Under the pieces are notes generated by a model. It searched no databases and was not told where the DNA came from. It was given only the letters and a program-made list of their open reading frames with translations. DNA of 45,473 nt, taken from Conidiobolus incongruus B7586. Taxonomy: Eukaryota > Entomophthoromycota > Entomophthoromycetes > Entomophthorales > Conidiobolaceae. Both the position numbers and the translations under genes were made by a program. The stretch covers positions 1-45,473 of the forward strand of contig JNEM01015511.1 of assembly GCA_000697335.1 (NCBI GenBank), written 5' to 3'. Of this stretch, positions 34,085 through 44,690 are shown piece by piece (the stretch's first letter is position 1; the number at the start of each line of letters is the position of its first letter).

Positions 34085-36460
34085 TTATTCTAAAATCTTT
34101 ACAATTTTCTGAATAATAGCATTATTTGGATCTAATGCTAATTTGTTTTTAGCTAAATCTAAAGGTGTCAAATCATAATTATTCTTTAAATTCCTATCGA
34201 TATCGGGTTCAGTTAAAAGGAAACTAATCACTCGAAGTTGTTGACCTTCGACTGCAAAGTGGAGTGCAGTGGACCCGAATACGCCTTGGCTGTTTACTGG
34301 AATACCACCTTCGAGGAAGAGTTGTAATTGTTGGAGTTGGCCAGTGTTAGCGGCGTTGAAAAATTGTAGGGTGGCGAATTTAATTTCTGATAAATTGAGA
34401 TGACCTCCTGCTTGTCGTAATAGTTGAACAATGTCCAGATGGCCTGCCATGATAGACTCGAAAATGGGAGTATGTCCTCTCTGATTTTGAAGATGAACAC
34501 TAGCTCCATTGAGGAGTAAGTATTTGACAACTTCAATTTCGCCATTTGCACAAGCTACATGCAATGGTGTGTTTCCTGAATAATCAGTAATATTGAATTG
34601 AAGCTGAGATCCCAGATCGAAATTCAAGTGCTTGATAGTGTCAACATCTCCTGCGCTAGCCGCAGAACATAAAATGAGAGGCAAAAGGGATCTTGACATT
34701 TGATTGATTTGCATTTTGGATAAATCATCGATTTTGAAAAGGGATAAAGGTTGGGGAAGACAATGGAATAGATAGTGGAGACAAGAGCTGGATTCGGTAG
34801 AATCAAGAGGCTTGTCTGGGAAAACAGGTAAAGTCTTCTTGGGCTCTGTTAATTCACCACGAAGATTCGTTTGCACCAATTCACGCACCTTTTCAGGGGT
34901 GTACCCTTTAGCCAAAAGATAGCTTAACTTAGTTAAGGCACATTCTGGAGTCATATCGCCACCAGGTACTACATTCGCTTCGATTAAACCCTTTGCAGTT
35001 GCATATAAACTGCTTACAGATCCCTTCCTACATTGGGTACAGTTAACTATTACGACACCTCGATTACTAGCTTCAGCTAAAGCTTTCATCAACTCAGGAC
35101 GATCTGGAGTGTTACCCGCACCATAAGTTTCTAATACCACACCTTCCACATTCGTTGATAAAAAAGCTCTGACAGTAGCATCAGTAATACCTGGGAATAA
35201 TCTTAATGAAGCTACATTATTATTCATCTTTTTAGAGACTGTAAAAGAGCTTATATCTCTAGGGAAAAATACTTCACCCCAATTCACTTCGATATTTACA
35301 CCAGTCTCTGCCAAAGGACGACAGTTGGGAGAGTCAAAAGCATGGAAATCCATAGCAGAAATTTTAGAACAACGATTACCTCTATAGAGACGGTTGTTAA
35401 AGTAGAGACACACTTCAGGGATAACAAAGTGACCAGCAATGGTTAAAGCACCCAGTAAGTTTTCAACTGCGTCATTCCTCACTTCAGATAGAGGAACTTG
35501 AGAACCTGTAATAATAACTGTTTTACCCAAATTCTCTAACATAAAACTCAGGGCACTTGCCGTGTACGCCATGGTATCGGTACCATGTAACACAAGAAAA
35601 GCATCATACAATTTATAATTATCTTGGATATCAGTTGCTATTTTAACCCAGTCATCCATACTCATATTACAAGAATCCAATAAAGGATCATACTCTTTAA
35701 TAGAATATTTAATCCTCTTACCATATAGCGAAGGTGGAGTAACCAGCCAATTCGTTTGATTCAATAGCATTTGTTGAGTACTATTCTGAAGCTGAGGGTT
35801 GTGCTGAATATTTTCAGATAAGCTAGATAAATGATTGGCAGAATCGACTCTAGATAGAGAATCCAGAGTTTTAGGAGAGTATTGAGGATTAAATGGATCA
35901 TGAAAACGAATCATCGAAGCGAGACTTTCAGTTAAATAATTTGAAACGGGCTCATAATGATTATCAGCGTTTGGCTTCATACCGATGGTACCTCCAGTGT
36001 AAATAACCAGTACCCTGGAAATTTCTAAATATCAGCATGATTAGTAATATGGATATTGATATTAATATTAAAAATCTTAGCATTTCTAATTGAATAGCTA
36101 AATATATAGGAACCTTCGTTATTGTCAATTAACGATCAATATTGTTGGACTTAGTAAAATTTAAATTTTCTTATAGAAAGTCAAAGATATTGTAATAAAA
36201 TAATAAATCGTGTAGTAATTACCTGAATTAATAGTTTCTTGAAAAGCAGTTTGCTTTTGAAATTCGACTACTTGATTCCCATATTTGGAGGAATTTGTTC
36301 TTGGAAGAGTATTACTTATGGAAGAAATACTGTGAAATCCGTCAAGGTGAGCATTGCTAGTTTGATCAGTAGCTTTTATAGTATGCTTTGATTTAATAAC
36401 CAACTCTTCTTCGGAAGAACTATTCATTTGGTGAGAGTTGAACATTTCTTGGACACTCAT
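34085..36460 (-). CDS. L-asparaginase (type I-like) with C-terminal ankyrin repeats
   Basis: Cytosolic enzyme hydrolysing L-asparagine to aspartate and ammonia; same architecture as animal ASPG and many fungal asparaginases. Two exons, 36460-36223 and 36024-34085, join to 725 residues. Exon 1 and the start of exon 2 encode a Ser/Asn/Gln-rich leader of about 80 residues. The catalytic module begins at RVLVIYTGGTIGM with the first nucleophilic Thr. It continues with the second catalytic motif LVLHGTDTMAYTASALSFML, then ITGSQVPLSEVRNDAVENLL, RLYRGNRCSKISAMDFHAF, LETYGAGNTP and NCTQCRKGSVSS. After about residue 480 come ankyrin repeats (DYSGNTPLHVACANGEIEVV, RGHTPIFESIMAGHLDIVQL, GSTALHFAVEGQQLRVISFL, YDLTPLDLAKNKL). 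The 198-nt intron is longer than most here. Upstream is a variant box, TCCCATAT. Confidence 0.95.
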
Positions 36461-36616
36461 TTTGATTAGAAATAATTAAATGATTTAAATATATACACAA
36501 TTAAAATGAATATAAATATTTAAGTGAATAATGATAGTTTATTTATACTTTATGATTGATAATCTTACCCATTCATTACAATTCAAACTTAATAATTGAG
36601 TATTGCCAATATTTCT

Positions 36617-36624
36617 ATATGGGA
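36617..36624 (-). promoter_or_regulatory. Variant TCCCATAT box upstream of asparaginase
   Basis: Sense strand GGTCCCATATAG, 157 bp before the start; seven of eight core bases agree with the TCCCATAA box. Confidence 0.45.
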
Positions 36625-37437
36625 CCAATTTTAATAAAAATATGTTTGTTAACCAATGACAATAAATATTAATATTTTACTAATTAAGCAACTTTTTTGG
36701 TTTTCGAGTTGTGACAGTAGATTGTGGATGCTCGTGTGACACCTCATCCAATTTTCTAACATAAAACTGTTGAATTAATATTAGATTAATTGTCCTGGTT
36801 TAATTTCATTCAAATGTTGATTAAGTCATCGAGCATTTACTAATTGTTGGATGGATCATTGCACATATGATCATACAATATAAAATAACAATGATTTATT
36901 ATCCTATCATTAATCATTCTAATCATATCTTTCGAGTTTCAATATGCTCCCTTACCAACATCCATATGTATTGAATATCTAGAATCAGTTATTTATACTA
37001 TCCTTGTATTTCGAAAATGATGATATATTATGAATGATTTACTTATCCTATTAGCTCTTTAACAATTCTGCGTTCAAAATTTTCAGCTAGTCATTGGCTA
37101 ATAAAATTATATTACTTGAAGGATTAATGATAGAATTATCACCTACTTTCACATTTATTAATTGCAAACAAAGTATATTTTTAGCCAAGAGATCAAATGA
37201 CTCCTAGAACAAAATTTGAGCTAAATGATAATTTGAACTTATATGGTCAATTAGAAAAATATATATTACCCATTAAATATGCAAAAATATTTTAGATTAG
37301 TCCAAAATAAGGATTAATCAAATATTATTTAATAGTTGAAATGATTAATATATGATGTAAAAATTATATATTTCAAAATCTTTATTGAACAGGTAAAATA
37401 ATAATTATTATTAATATAATCAATGGATATTAATTGA
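36625..37437. other. Spacer upstream of asparaginase
   Basis: AT-rich, no gene or RNA recognised. Confidence 0.65.
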
Positions 37438-37875
37438 TTATAAATCAGGCATCCTTAAAATATTTTTATCCTTATTTTTAGCATGTTCTCTAATTAATTG
37501 GAAAATAGTCAACTTTTCAACTTCGGGAGGAGGTGCTTTTCCATCGGTGACCCAGTAATAAATATCCCAATCCGGGTAATCTAAAAAGCTATCTAATTCT
37601 TTACAATTTTCAACGCTCAAGTCCTTCAAATACTTGGTAGCGAATGTAGACATGATTAAATCAGTTTCTAAAATACCTCTCTTGCGGCATTGGTACAATA
37701 ATCTAGAACGTAATTGTTCTGGAGTTTCGTTAGGTCTGGGAATATTTCTAGGGACATATAAGTCAGCTTCTGAGGTGAGTGGAATATCGCTTAAACGATA
37801 AATATTAGTTGAAAATTTTTGTAAATTAGGAGTTGAAATGAATTTTTTTGAATTTATAATTATATTACGAATCAT
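37438..37875 (-). CDS. SDH5: Succinate dehydrogenase assembly factor 2, mitochondrial
   Basis: Matrix protein needed, in yeast and human, for covalent attachment of FAD to the succinate dehydrogenase flavoprotein subunit. Intronless, 145 residues, family length. Residues 1-25 are basic and hydroxylated (mitochondrial presequence). Core motifs: RPNETPEQLRSRLLYQCRKR, then GILETDLIMSTFATKYL and CKELDSFLDYPDWDIYYWVT, which are diagnostic for the SDHAF2/YgfY fold. The C-terminus is NILRMPDL. A TCCCATAA box lies 81 bp upstream, the closest in the window. Confidence 0.96.
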   Translation of the reverse strand: MIRNIIINSKKFISTPNLQKFSTNIYRLSDIPLTSEADLYVPRNIPRPNETPEQLRSRLLYQCRKRGILETDLIMSTFATKYLKDLSVENCKELDSFLDYPDWDIYYWVTDGKAPPPEVEKLTIFQLIREHAKNKDKNILRMPDL

Positions 37876-37956
37876 AGTTATATTTAGTGTATTATATTAC
37901 TGAAATTTAATAATACATTATCTTTGGTTTATATAAATTGAATTCAAATAAATTGT

Positions 37957-37964
37957 TTATGGGA
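37957..37964 (-). promoter_or_regulatory. TCCCATAA box upstream of SDH5
   Basis: Sense strand GGTTCAATCCCATAAA, 81 bp before the start codon. The GGTTCAATCC looks like a tRNA B box, but no tRNA can be folded around it. Confidence 0.65.
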
Positions 37965-39667
37965 TTGAACCATTAATATTTTTATCCATTTTAAGTAATA
38001 AATTTATTTCTATTTTTATGTAATTGAATGTATTTCAAGTTATAATATCAACTAACGATGATATAAATTGAATTTATTAATATTAAATTGATATTGATAC
38101 TTTGTATGATAATATCAATCAAATATGATTAAACACCATAAATTAATTGATAAATGTTGGAATAATAAAAGAAAATTTACAGTAGCTTCTGTATTTGAAT
38201 GATCAGTTATTTAATTATCAATAGTTAATTTTAGTTTTTACATGAAAAATTTTTCATAGTTTAAATATTACTCAAAATTTTTATTATATGATATATTGAA
38301 AAACCTAGCTGATATCTGTCGCATCCTATTCCATCAGATAAACAAGAACAAGGAACCAGTCCTGAGAACCATCACAAGGATACACTATTATTCAGCCACG
38401 CATCCGCAAACTCCTAAATACCTTTAAATTCACCAGTGGTTTCTACCCTAGAAGCTTGATTTTTAGTTTATCAAAATTACACCTCTATTACTAATTTTTA
38501 TCTTTTCTGTAACCAACACTTCCAAGAGTAACACCTCTATCCTAGCATTTTATTAAAACCATCCTTTAACACATTACAATTTATTTTATTCAACATACCC
38601 ATTACAATAATAAAACCCAATCTTGCTACAACTTCTTTATTTTATTCATTGTTATATAACTTTATGGCATGGCCCTCATTCGTTCTAATTTGCCTAATTT
38701 ACAATTAATTACTTATGATGAACCCAACTCTAGCAATCGCAACCCAATTGGTTGTCCTGGCCTCTAGAGTTGTAGACCACATAGTCACCTATATCTCTGA
38801 TAACTGAAATGAAATCATAGACCTGAGATTAGTACTCCTTGCCAATCTTCTTGCAATACCTTTATAATTAAAATTCAAATACTTTATGTTGGAACTTAAC
38901 ATTAACACATTTTTTAAGTAATTCATGAGTTAATATAAATTTTTAAATTTTATTATTTAAATAATTTTTAATTTTAAATTTATTTTATAAATGTTAATAA
39001 AATTTTTCTTTTAAATAAAATAATTATAATTATAATATAAAATATTCACTAATCTAATTAATGTTTATTTCAGTTGATTGAAGTTTCAATTCAATTCATC
39101 CTATGAAACTTGGTATGTTAAAGTTGTTTAATCTATTTAATAAATTTGTCAGTTAGTAAATTAATCTATGAATTAAATTATGGATAAGTTAATCCTGTAT
39201 TAAAGAATGAAAAATATTTAACAATATTTATAACCTATCATTTCAATTCATAAGATCAATTAATTATTAACAAAATCTTATGTAAAGTGATCTTGCATAT
39301 AATTTACAATAGAACTACAGTGAGTAATTACAATCCCAAATTAATATACTATAATAAAGCCAAAAATATATTATTATTATTAAATAATATATTCGATATG
39401 TGAAATTTATCTTATTACAACAGGTTAAATAAAGAGTACAATAGTTATCAATTGTATTACAAATAAAAAATATTAGAAAGTCTAAATCAAATTAACTATA
39501 TTAGTAGGACAATTATACACAAAAAATGAATATTGACTCAGTTGGTTGATTAGATATTCAATTTATTAAACATATAATAATAATAATAAAAATGAAGTAA
39601 AAACTATAATTTTAAAGTGATTGATGAATAAATTAAATATAAATGAATAATCCGAATAATTAATCAA
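37965..39667. other. Spacer with an anomalous C-rich island
   Basis: AT-rich except for about 38310-38870, which is richer in C (on the + strand) than anything else non-coding here. No intact gene on either strand. Confidence 0.55.
38310..38870. other. Compositional island, possibly a decayed gene or element
   Basis: Short protein-like runs occur on the + strand (for example MMNPTLAIATQLVVLASRVV and DLRLVLLANLLAIP near 38720-38860), with interruptions between. No family was recognised. A minus-strand TACTAATCTCAG resembles a branch point with acceptor near 38835, so a spliced RNA on the minus strand is also possible. Confidence 0.3.
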
Positions 39668-40216
39668 TTAAAGAAATAAAGAGAGAGCAAAGATGGAAGA
39701 GCCAATTAAAGTATAAACGGGGGCGCTGGATAAGAAAGCGTTACCATTGAGGTTGGGAGGGCCGGCGGAAGGAGCGGTTCCAGGGGCTTTGCTGCTAGTA
39801 GTTGGCTTAGTAACGTTACCGTCATGGGGATCCTTGAAAATGCATTTGAATTCACTGTCACATTTGGCAAGGCAACTAGGATCATCGTTACATTTATTAC
39901 GACAGTTTTCGTTATTGATCATACAAGTCTTAATTTGAACAGGGAAATTACCATCTAAAATGAATAATTATTAATGAAAATAACAAGAGAGTATTAATTA
40001 AATGCGCTTACATGTGTCAATAGGACGAGTTCCATCTTTACATTGACAATCAAAGTTCATATTTTTAGGGTCACAAATATTTCTATTATCCATAGGACCT
40101 CCATGTTTATCACAGGTAACGACACAGTATCCTTGATTTTCTTCACAGACATCCTCGTATTGGGCGAAAGCAGCGGTGATAGAAGTTAAGACAATAGCGA
40201 AAGTAGATAATTTCAT
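39668..40216 (-). CDS. Secreted cysteine-rich GPI-anchored protein (DUF7707-like)
   Basis: Two exons, 40216-40012 and 39954-39668, join to 163 residues with a TAA stop. Residues 1-18 (MKLSTFAIVLTSITAAFA) are a clear signal peptide. The mature part has 12 cysteines in an ordered pattern: CEENQGYCVVTC, CDPKNMNFDCQC, TCMINNENCRNKC, CLAKC and KC. The spacing resembles the fungal DUF7707 family of small secreted proteins. A Thr/Ser/Pro/Gly linker follows, then a hydrophobic C-terminus (APVYTLIGSSIFALSLFL) fitting a GPI-attachment signal. Role unknown; cell-surface or wall location inferred. No TCCCATAA box upstream. The next gene on the same strand, PIG-S, encodes part of the enzyme that attaches GPI anchors, though the 676-bp gap argues against co-transcription. 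Confidence 0.85.
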
Positions 40217-40893
40217 GATGATAAGTAAATGAATTAAATTAAAAATGTAGTTGGATCAAAACTGAGGAAACTGATAACTATTTATATATTCTTAATAGAT
40301 GTTAAATACAACCGGTTTCAGTGTTACTCCAATAAAATTATTTTTTTTAGTTTATTTTTATCACTACTCCAATCTTTCTTATATATGTTAGAGTATTTTA
40401 TGATTCTTATATTAAATCACTGGAATAAATGAATTTAGTATATATTTAGGATTATAATACATTGTTGAATAATTGAGACGATACAATTTAATAATGCGTA
40501 GCTTCTTTTTCAGATATGCACTAAAATGTTAGGATTTAAATAAACAAAATGCATAAAAATAAAAATAAAAATAAAAAATTTTTTTCACATATGAATTATT
40601 GGATAAGATTCATTTAAATTTACTTGAATAATTTACCCAATTATTTAACTAAAAAAAACAAAATTATTTTAGTCATACAAGTATAATTTTTACTATATAA
40701 AAATGAAAAATTGTCACATAATTTAGTCTGCAAAGTAATATAAATTAAATCAGTTTAAAAATAATGTAGAAAAATTTCGTTATATTATAACTATAAATAG
40801 ATTAGACAATTTCATTGATATGAATATTTACAATAAAAATGAATATTAATATGAAAATTTATTCAATGAAAAATAAGTGGATGATATCAAGAG
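40217..40893. other. Spacer with a short A-rich repeat
   Basis: Promoter region of the GPI protein gene plus the 3' flank of PIG-S. An (AAAAAT)n run lies at about 40553-40580. Nothing else recognised. Confidence 0.6.
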
Positions 40894-42639
40894 TTAATTT
40901 GTCTTGGTCTTGATTTCGTTTTGAGCCATTCTCCACTTTTTAAAAGTAAGGACAGTGACTCTGAGTAAAGTCACCAAGACTGGTGCATATAATGGCGCGT
41001 ACACTGCCCACTTATGTTCATTAGGGAAGTACATCAATCCCACCATACTCGGGTCAAAAAAGGAGAGTTCGGCTAAAGTGAGTGCCTCTTTGGTGTGTTG
41101 AAATCCTTCCTGAACTTTTCCTTGGTTCAATAGTTCAAATGCTTGATCCAAATGGTTTAAACAGGTCTGAGTTTGAACTTGGATCTTTTGTAAAATAACC
41201 ATATTTTGGATTTCGTTGACAAGAGTAATAAGTGAATTTAAAGTGCTAACGGTGTCAAAGACGTTTTCCATAGATCTTCTTAATATGTACTGGTCTAACT
41301 CCCATCCGGTGAGGGTAGTGTAGTAGGGCTGTTCTACCTTCAGCTGATGAGATTGGAAAGTATCTTGGATAGTAGAGATACCTAATAACTCTTTGAATTG
41401 CTTCAAAAATTGTTTCACGATAGGCTCAAGCTCTTTGGATGTTAATTCTACATCCTGACTCTTAGGAGTTTCTGCAATGTATACACCTCCCCATTTGGGA
41501 ATTATAAAAGAGTGTGAGAATTCGTTGGATCCGTATTGGATGGATAATGGTGACGAAGGAAGATAGAGAAGGAAGTGAATATCGGGTTCGGTTAGCACTG
41601 CTGAAGCAATGTTCCAATCAGCTGAATTGACAAATTGAGGTAACTGGCTTGGAGTTAAATATCTGGTCTGAACTCGATTCTTAGTTTGAGTTTCTGGATG
41701 GACAGCCAATGGGGATATGTGATGGATCTGAGTTGCAACAGTAAATGTAGATACGTTTTTAAGTAAGTGAAGTAGATGCTTATTAAACTGATCGTGAATG
41801 TACTCATAATCCCAAGAAGGCTGGATAGTGTTAATATCTTCATTCATTAAACTAAAAGTTAATTGATAGTGTTTAACATATTTTACACCTTGTCTTTCAT
41901 TATTTCCATTCAACACAGGTGGATTCATGGAGTTATGGGAGGAGCCTAAAATAGTCGTAACCAAGCTTTGAGTTTGTTTCTTAACTGTTGTGGCGTCGCT
42001 GCTCTTGGTTAAAACAATGAACTGTCTTAATGGTAATGCGAAATACTTGACTTGCTCGTTCTTCTCCCAAGAAACAGTATTTTTGATTTGACTCTCGTGA
42101 AGAACATTCACAACATAATTCAAATTGCTTTGGAGTTCACTATTGGGATTCTGGTTTTCGAAGTGTTTCCAAGATGCTGAAGTAAACGAATATTCTGAAT
42201 TAACAATGTTGGGTTGAATCTTAACAAATGGACTATCGTTTTTGACTAGAGAGTTTTGATTTTTAGAAATATATTCAGTTGCAATATTTCTAAATTCATC
42301 ATTAAATGAATTCAATTTATCGCTATATTTTAACTGACTATCCCATCTAATAAAGATGTTTATTGGGATTTCAAATTGGTACTGCTTGTTCTGAAACCAC
42401 GTAGTAATATCTGATTGATTTAATGGGGTTCTCTGCTGGTGGGTAGTATATAACCAAATAGGAAGAATAAATATCATAGTGGACCAGAATCCAAGTAGAA
42501 TTTTGGCCTTTAAAGAGTCTTCGGAGTTAAATTTCACAGCTGAAAGTTGTTTAGTGTCATTTTGTGTATTTTTTGGTGCTTTTGGGCTATTATGATTAGG
42601 TGAATCCTGTTCAGGAAAATTATTTGATGTCGTCATCAA
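40894..42639 (-). CDS. GPI17: GPI transamidase subunit PIG-S
   Basis: Subunit of the ER-membrane complex that transfers preassembled GPI anchors to protein C-termini. Intronless, 581 residues, the normal family length. The cytosolic N-terminus is polar. A first membrane helix lies at about residues 47-63 (LLGFWSTMIFILPIWLY), directly followed by the family's TTHQQRTPL motif (usually T-x-x-x-R-x-x-L). The luminal domain includes FSHSFIIPKWGGVYI. The C-terminus has YFPNEHKWAVYAPLYAPVLV and a second membrane helix (LVTLLRVTVLTF), matching the PIG-S end (HFPxEHKxAVYxPL), then a short basic tail. TCCCATAA box 165 bp upstream. Confidence 0.94.
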   Translation of the reverse strand: MMTTSNNFPEQDSPNHNSPKAPKNTQNDTKQLSAVKFNSEDSLKAKILLGFWSTMIFILPIWLYTTHQQRTPLNQSDITTWFQNKQYQFEIPINIFIRWDSQLKYSDKLNSFNDEFRNIATEYISKNQNSLVKNDSPFVKIQPNIVNSEYSFTSASWKHFENQNPNSELQSNLNYVVNVLHESQIKNTVSWEKNEQVKYFALPLRQFIVLTKSSDATTVKKQTQSLVTTILGSSHNSMNPPVLNGNNERQGVKYVKHYQLTFSLMNEDINTIQPSWDYEYIHDQFNKHLLHLLKNVSTFTVATQIHHISPLAVHPETQTKNRVQTRYLTPSQLPQFVNSADWNIASAVLTEPDIHFLLYLPSSPLSIQYGSNEFSHSFIIPKWGGVYIAETPKSQDVELTSKELEPIVKQFLKQFKELLGISTIQDTFQSHQLKVEQPYYTTLTGWELDQYILRRSMENVFDTVSTLNSLITLVNEIQNMVILQKIQVQTQTCLNHLDQAFELLNQGKVQEGFQHTKEALTLAELSFFDPSMVGLMYFPNEHKWAVYAPLYAPVLVTLLRVTVLTFKKWRMAQNEIKTKTN

Positions 42640-42804
42640 TTTGAATAAAACAAAAAAGACAAATTATAGCTAATAATTAGTAGTTGAATATTTGGTTATC
42701 TCAATAACTTGTGAAATATATTTTGGACTGTATTGATAGAATATACAATAGTTTTTTAATTGGACTTGATTTATATTGAATATATTTAAAATAATGTGAC
42801 GTAA

Positions 42805-42812
42805 TTATGGGA
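42805..42812 (-). promoter_or_regulatory. TCCCATAA box upstream of PIG-S
   Basis: Plus strand TTATGGGA, sense for PIG-S, 165 bp before its start. Confidence 0.65.
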
Positions 42813-43499
42813 TATTTTTAATTATAGTTTTTTTAAATTTATCCGAATCATAAAATATTCCAAAATTGACATTTTTATTATTGATTTTAAACGTGTTAGT
42901 CAAATGACTATATTATATAATAATAGAAACTTAATATAGCCAATCATTGGATAATTTATTTTATATTTAGTTAACTAAAAGAAATTCAAAATACCTTATA
43001 TAATATTAAATTGGAATCATAATAAATAGCTTAAATTAACATTTTTATAATTGTATTAAATTATTTTGTTATTTCAAAACCTTTAACATTTATTTTAAAT
43101 TATTAAAACATATATAAATAATAAAGAATAATCATGGATAGTTTGGTATTAAAACTGATATATTTTGGTAAAATTTTATAAGCTTAACAATGTAATATTT
43201 AATTTCAACAATCATAAATTTTATATATAATGGGATTGAGATAATAACAGATATTCATTACTCAATATCTCTTTGATTAATACAAATACAAAATATATTA
43301 ATTTTATAATATATTTTATGTCTTTTAATGGAAGTTTTCACTCTAAACATCTTTGAGTATTGAATATTAAATTTGGATAATTAAATATATCTAAAACTAA
43401 GACCTTTAAAACCCATATATATTTTTAAATATTACCTTTAATTTGAAATAATAACAAATTTTTTAATTTTCAATTTTTCAAACATATTATTAGTTTGAA
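42813..43499. other. AT-rich spacer
   Basis: No gene. Holds an orphan near-match, TCCCATTA on the minus strand at about 43228-43235, with no gene found downstream of it within 200 bp. Confidence 0.55.
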
Positions 43500-44690
43500 A
43501 TGAATAAATATATATAAAATTAATAGGAAATTATATATTTTTAATATATATATATATATATAATAATTTTTTTTGATTAATAAATTAATTTTTTAAAATT
43601 GGTTGGTTAATTTAATTATACTTAAACCAAATAATAATTATCAAAAGTCTTTTATTTTAGTATTAGTAAAACTTAATTATAAACCTTTTAAAATTATTTA
43701 AAATTTACAAGTAACTTTTAATAATAAAATATTATTTAAATTAATAATTTATTATTAGGTAAATTATTTTAAAGCTAAAAAAACAATTTAAAACTTGTTA
43801 AAATTTAAAAAATTAACTTTAACTATTATTTTTTTAATTGTTAATAAAGTGAAAAAATATATTGAAAAACATCTTTTTATTTTTATTAAATAATTATCTA
43901 AGCATTTTAATATTAATCTTACAAGTATTTTATATATATTAAAGTTTAAACTTAAATTAATAAATAAAAATATAAAATAAATACCTTATAATTTAATTAA
44001 AGCTTAAAAAAAATTAAAGTAGTTATTACTAAATAAAACTTATTAAAATATTATTAGAAGCTTAAACTTTTATAGTAAATAATTATAATTAATGAATCTT
44101 AAATCTTTATATATAATCTTTTATTAAAACATAAATCAAAATGTTAAATTAAGTTAAATTAACCTTTTCTACAAATCTTTTTTAATAAATATTTTGTTAA
44201 TAAGTAAATGTTAATTATTATAATAAATAATAATAATATATATTATTTTTATTTACTTCCTAAAGGAAAATCAATTAATAGTAAATTTTATATTGTTTTT
44301 TTCAATAAAAGTATTTTTAATTAATATTCTAAATATAATTTAAGAAAACTTATTATTTTACATGATAATTATAAAATATATAAATTTAAAGCTGTAAAAA
44401 ACTTTCTAATTAAAAATAACTAGAAAAAATTACCATATCTAATATATTCTTTAAATTATAACTAATATAATTATAATTACTTTAAGTAATTAAAAAACCA
44501 GCTTAAAAAAAAGAAAATTTCTATAAAAAAATTTAATTAGTTTATAAAATATCAAATTTTAATTTTTAATAAAAAGAATTATTTTTTGAATATTAGATCT
44601 TTGTTAAAAGTATAATAAAAAATTATTAATAATAAAATAACTATTAAATATATATTATATATGTATTTTTATATATTATATATTAAAATA
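43500..44690 (+). pseudogene. Fossil mariner-family DNA transposon (transposase relic)
   Basis: Frame beginning near 43860 and running to about 44640 aligns, stops included, with the mariner transposase catalytic half. NESxIFIYNLL (44091 on) stands for the first-Asp motif (D)ExWxxxYDP. LLPKGKSINSKFYIVFF (44253 on) stands for the LPxGxTxNSxYY segment. HDN (44361 on) holds the second Asp. AVKNFLIKNNxKKLPY matches VxxFLxxxxWxxLPHP, and YSLNYNxYNYF matches YSPDLxPxDYF. The spacing between HD and the last acidic position is 34, as in D34D mariners. Two of the three catalytic Asp are now Asn (GAT to AAT) and the conserved Trp of WxxLPHP is TAG. The whole region is nearly devoid of G and C. Ends and terminal repeats are not identified; the DNA-binding half (43500-43860) is unreadable. 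No activity expected. Confidence 0.85.

Noticed and set aside
33697-34112. Short open frames on the + strand
   Set aside because: Low-complexity Asn/Ile/Lys/Phe translations typical of AT-rich noncoding DNA; one overlaps the tRNA relic.
37955-38030. GGTTCAATCC resembling a tRNA B box on the minus strand
   Set aside because: No D arm, anticodon arm or acceptor stem at the right distances; the match is explained by the TCCCATAA promoter box of SDH5.
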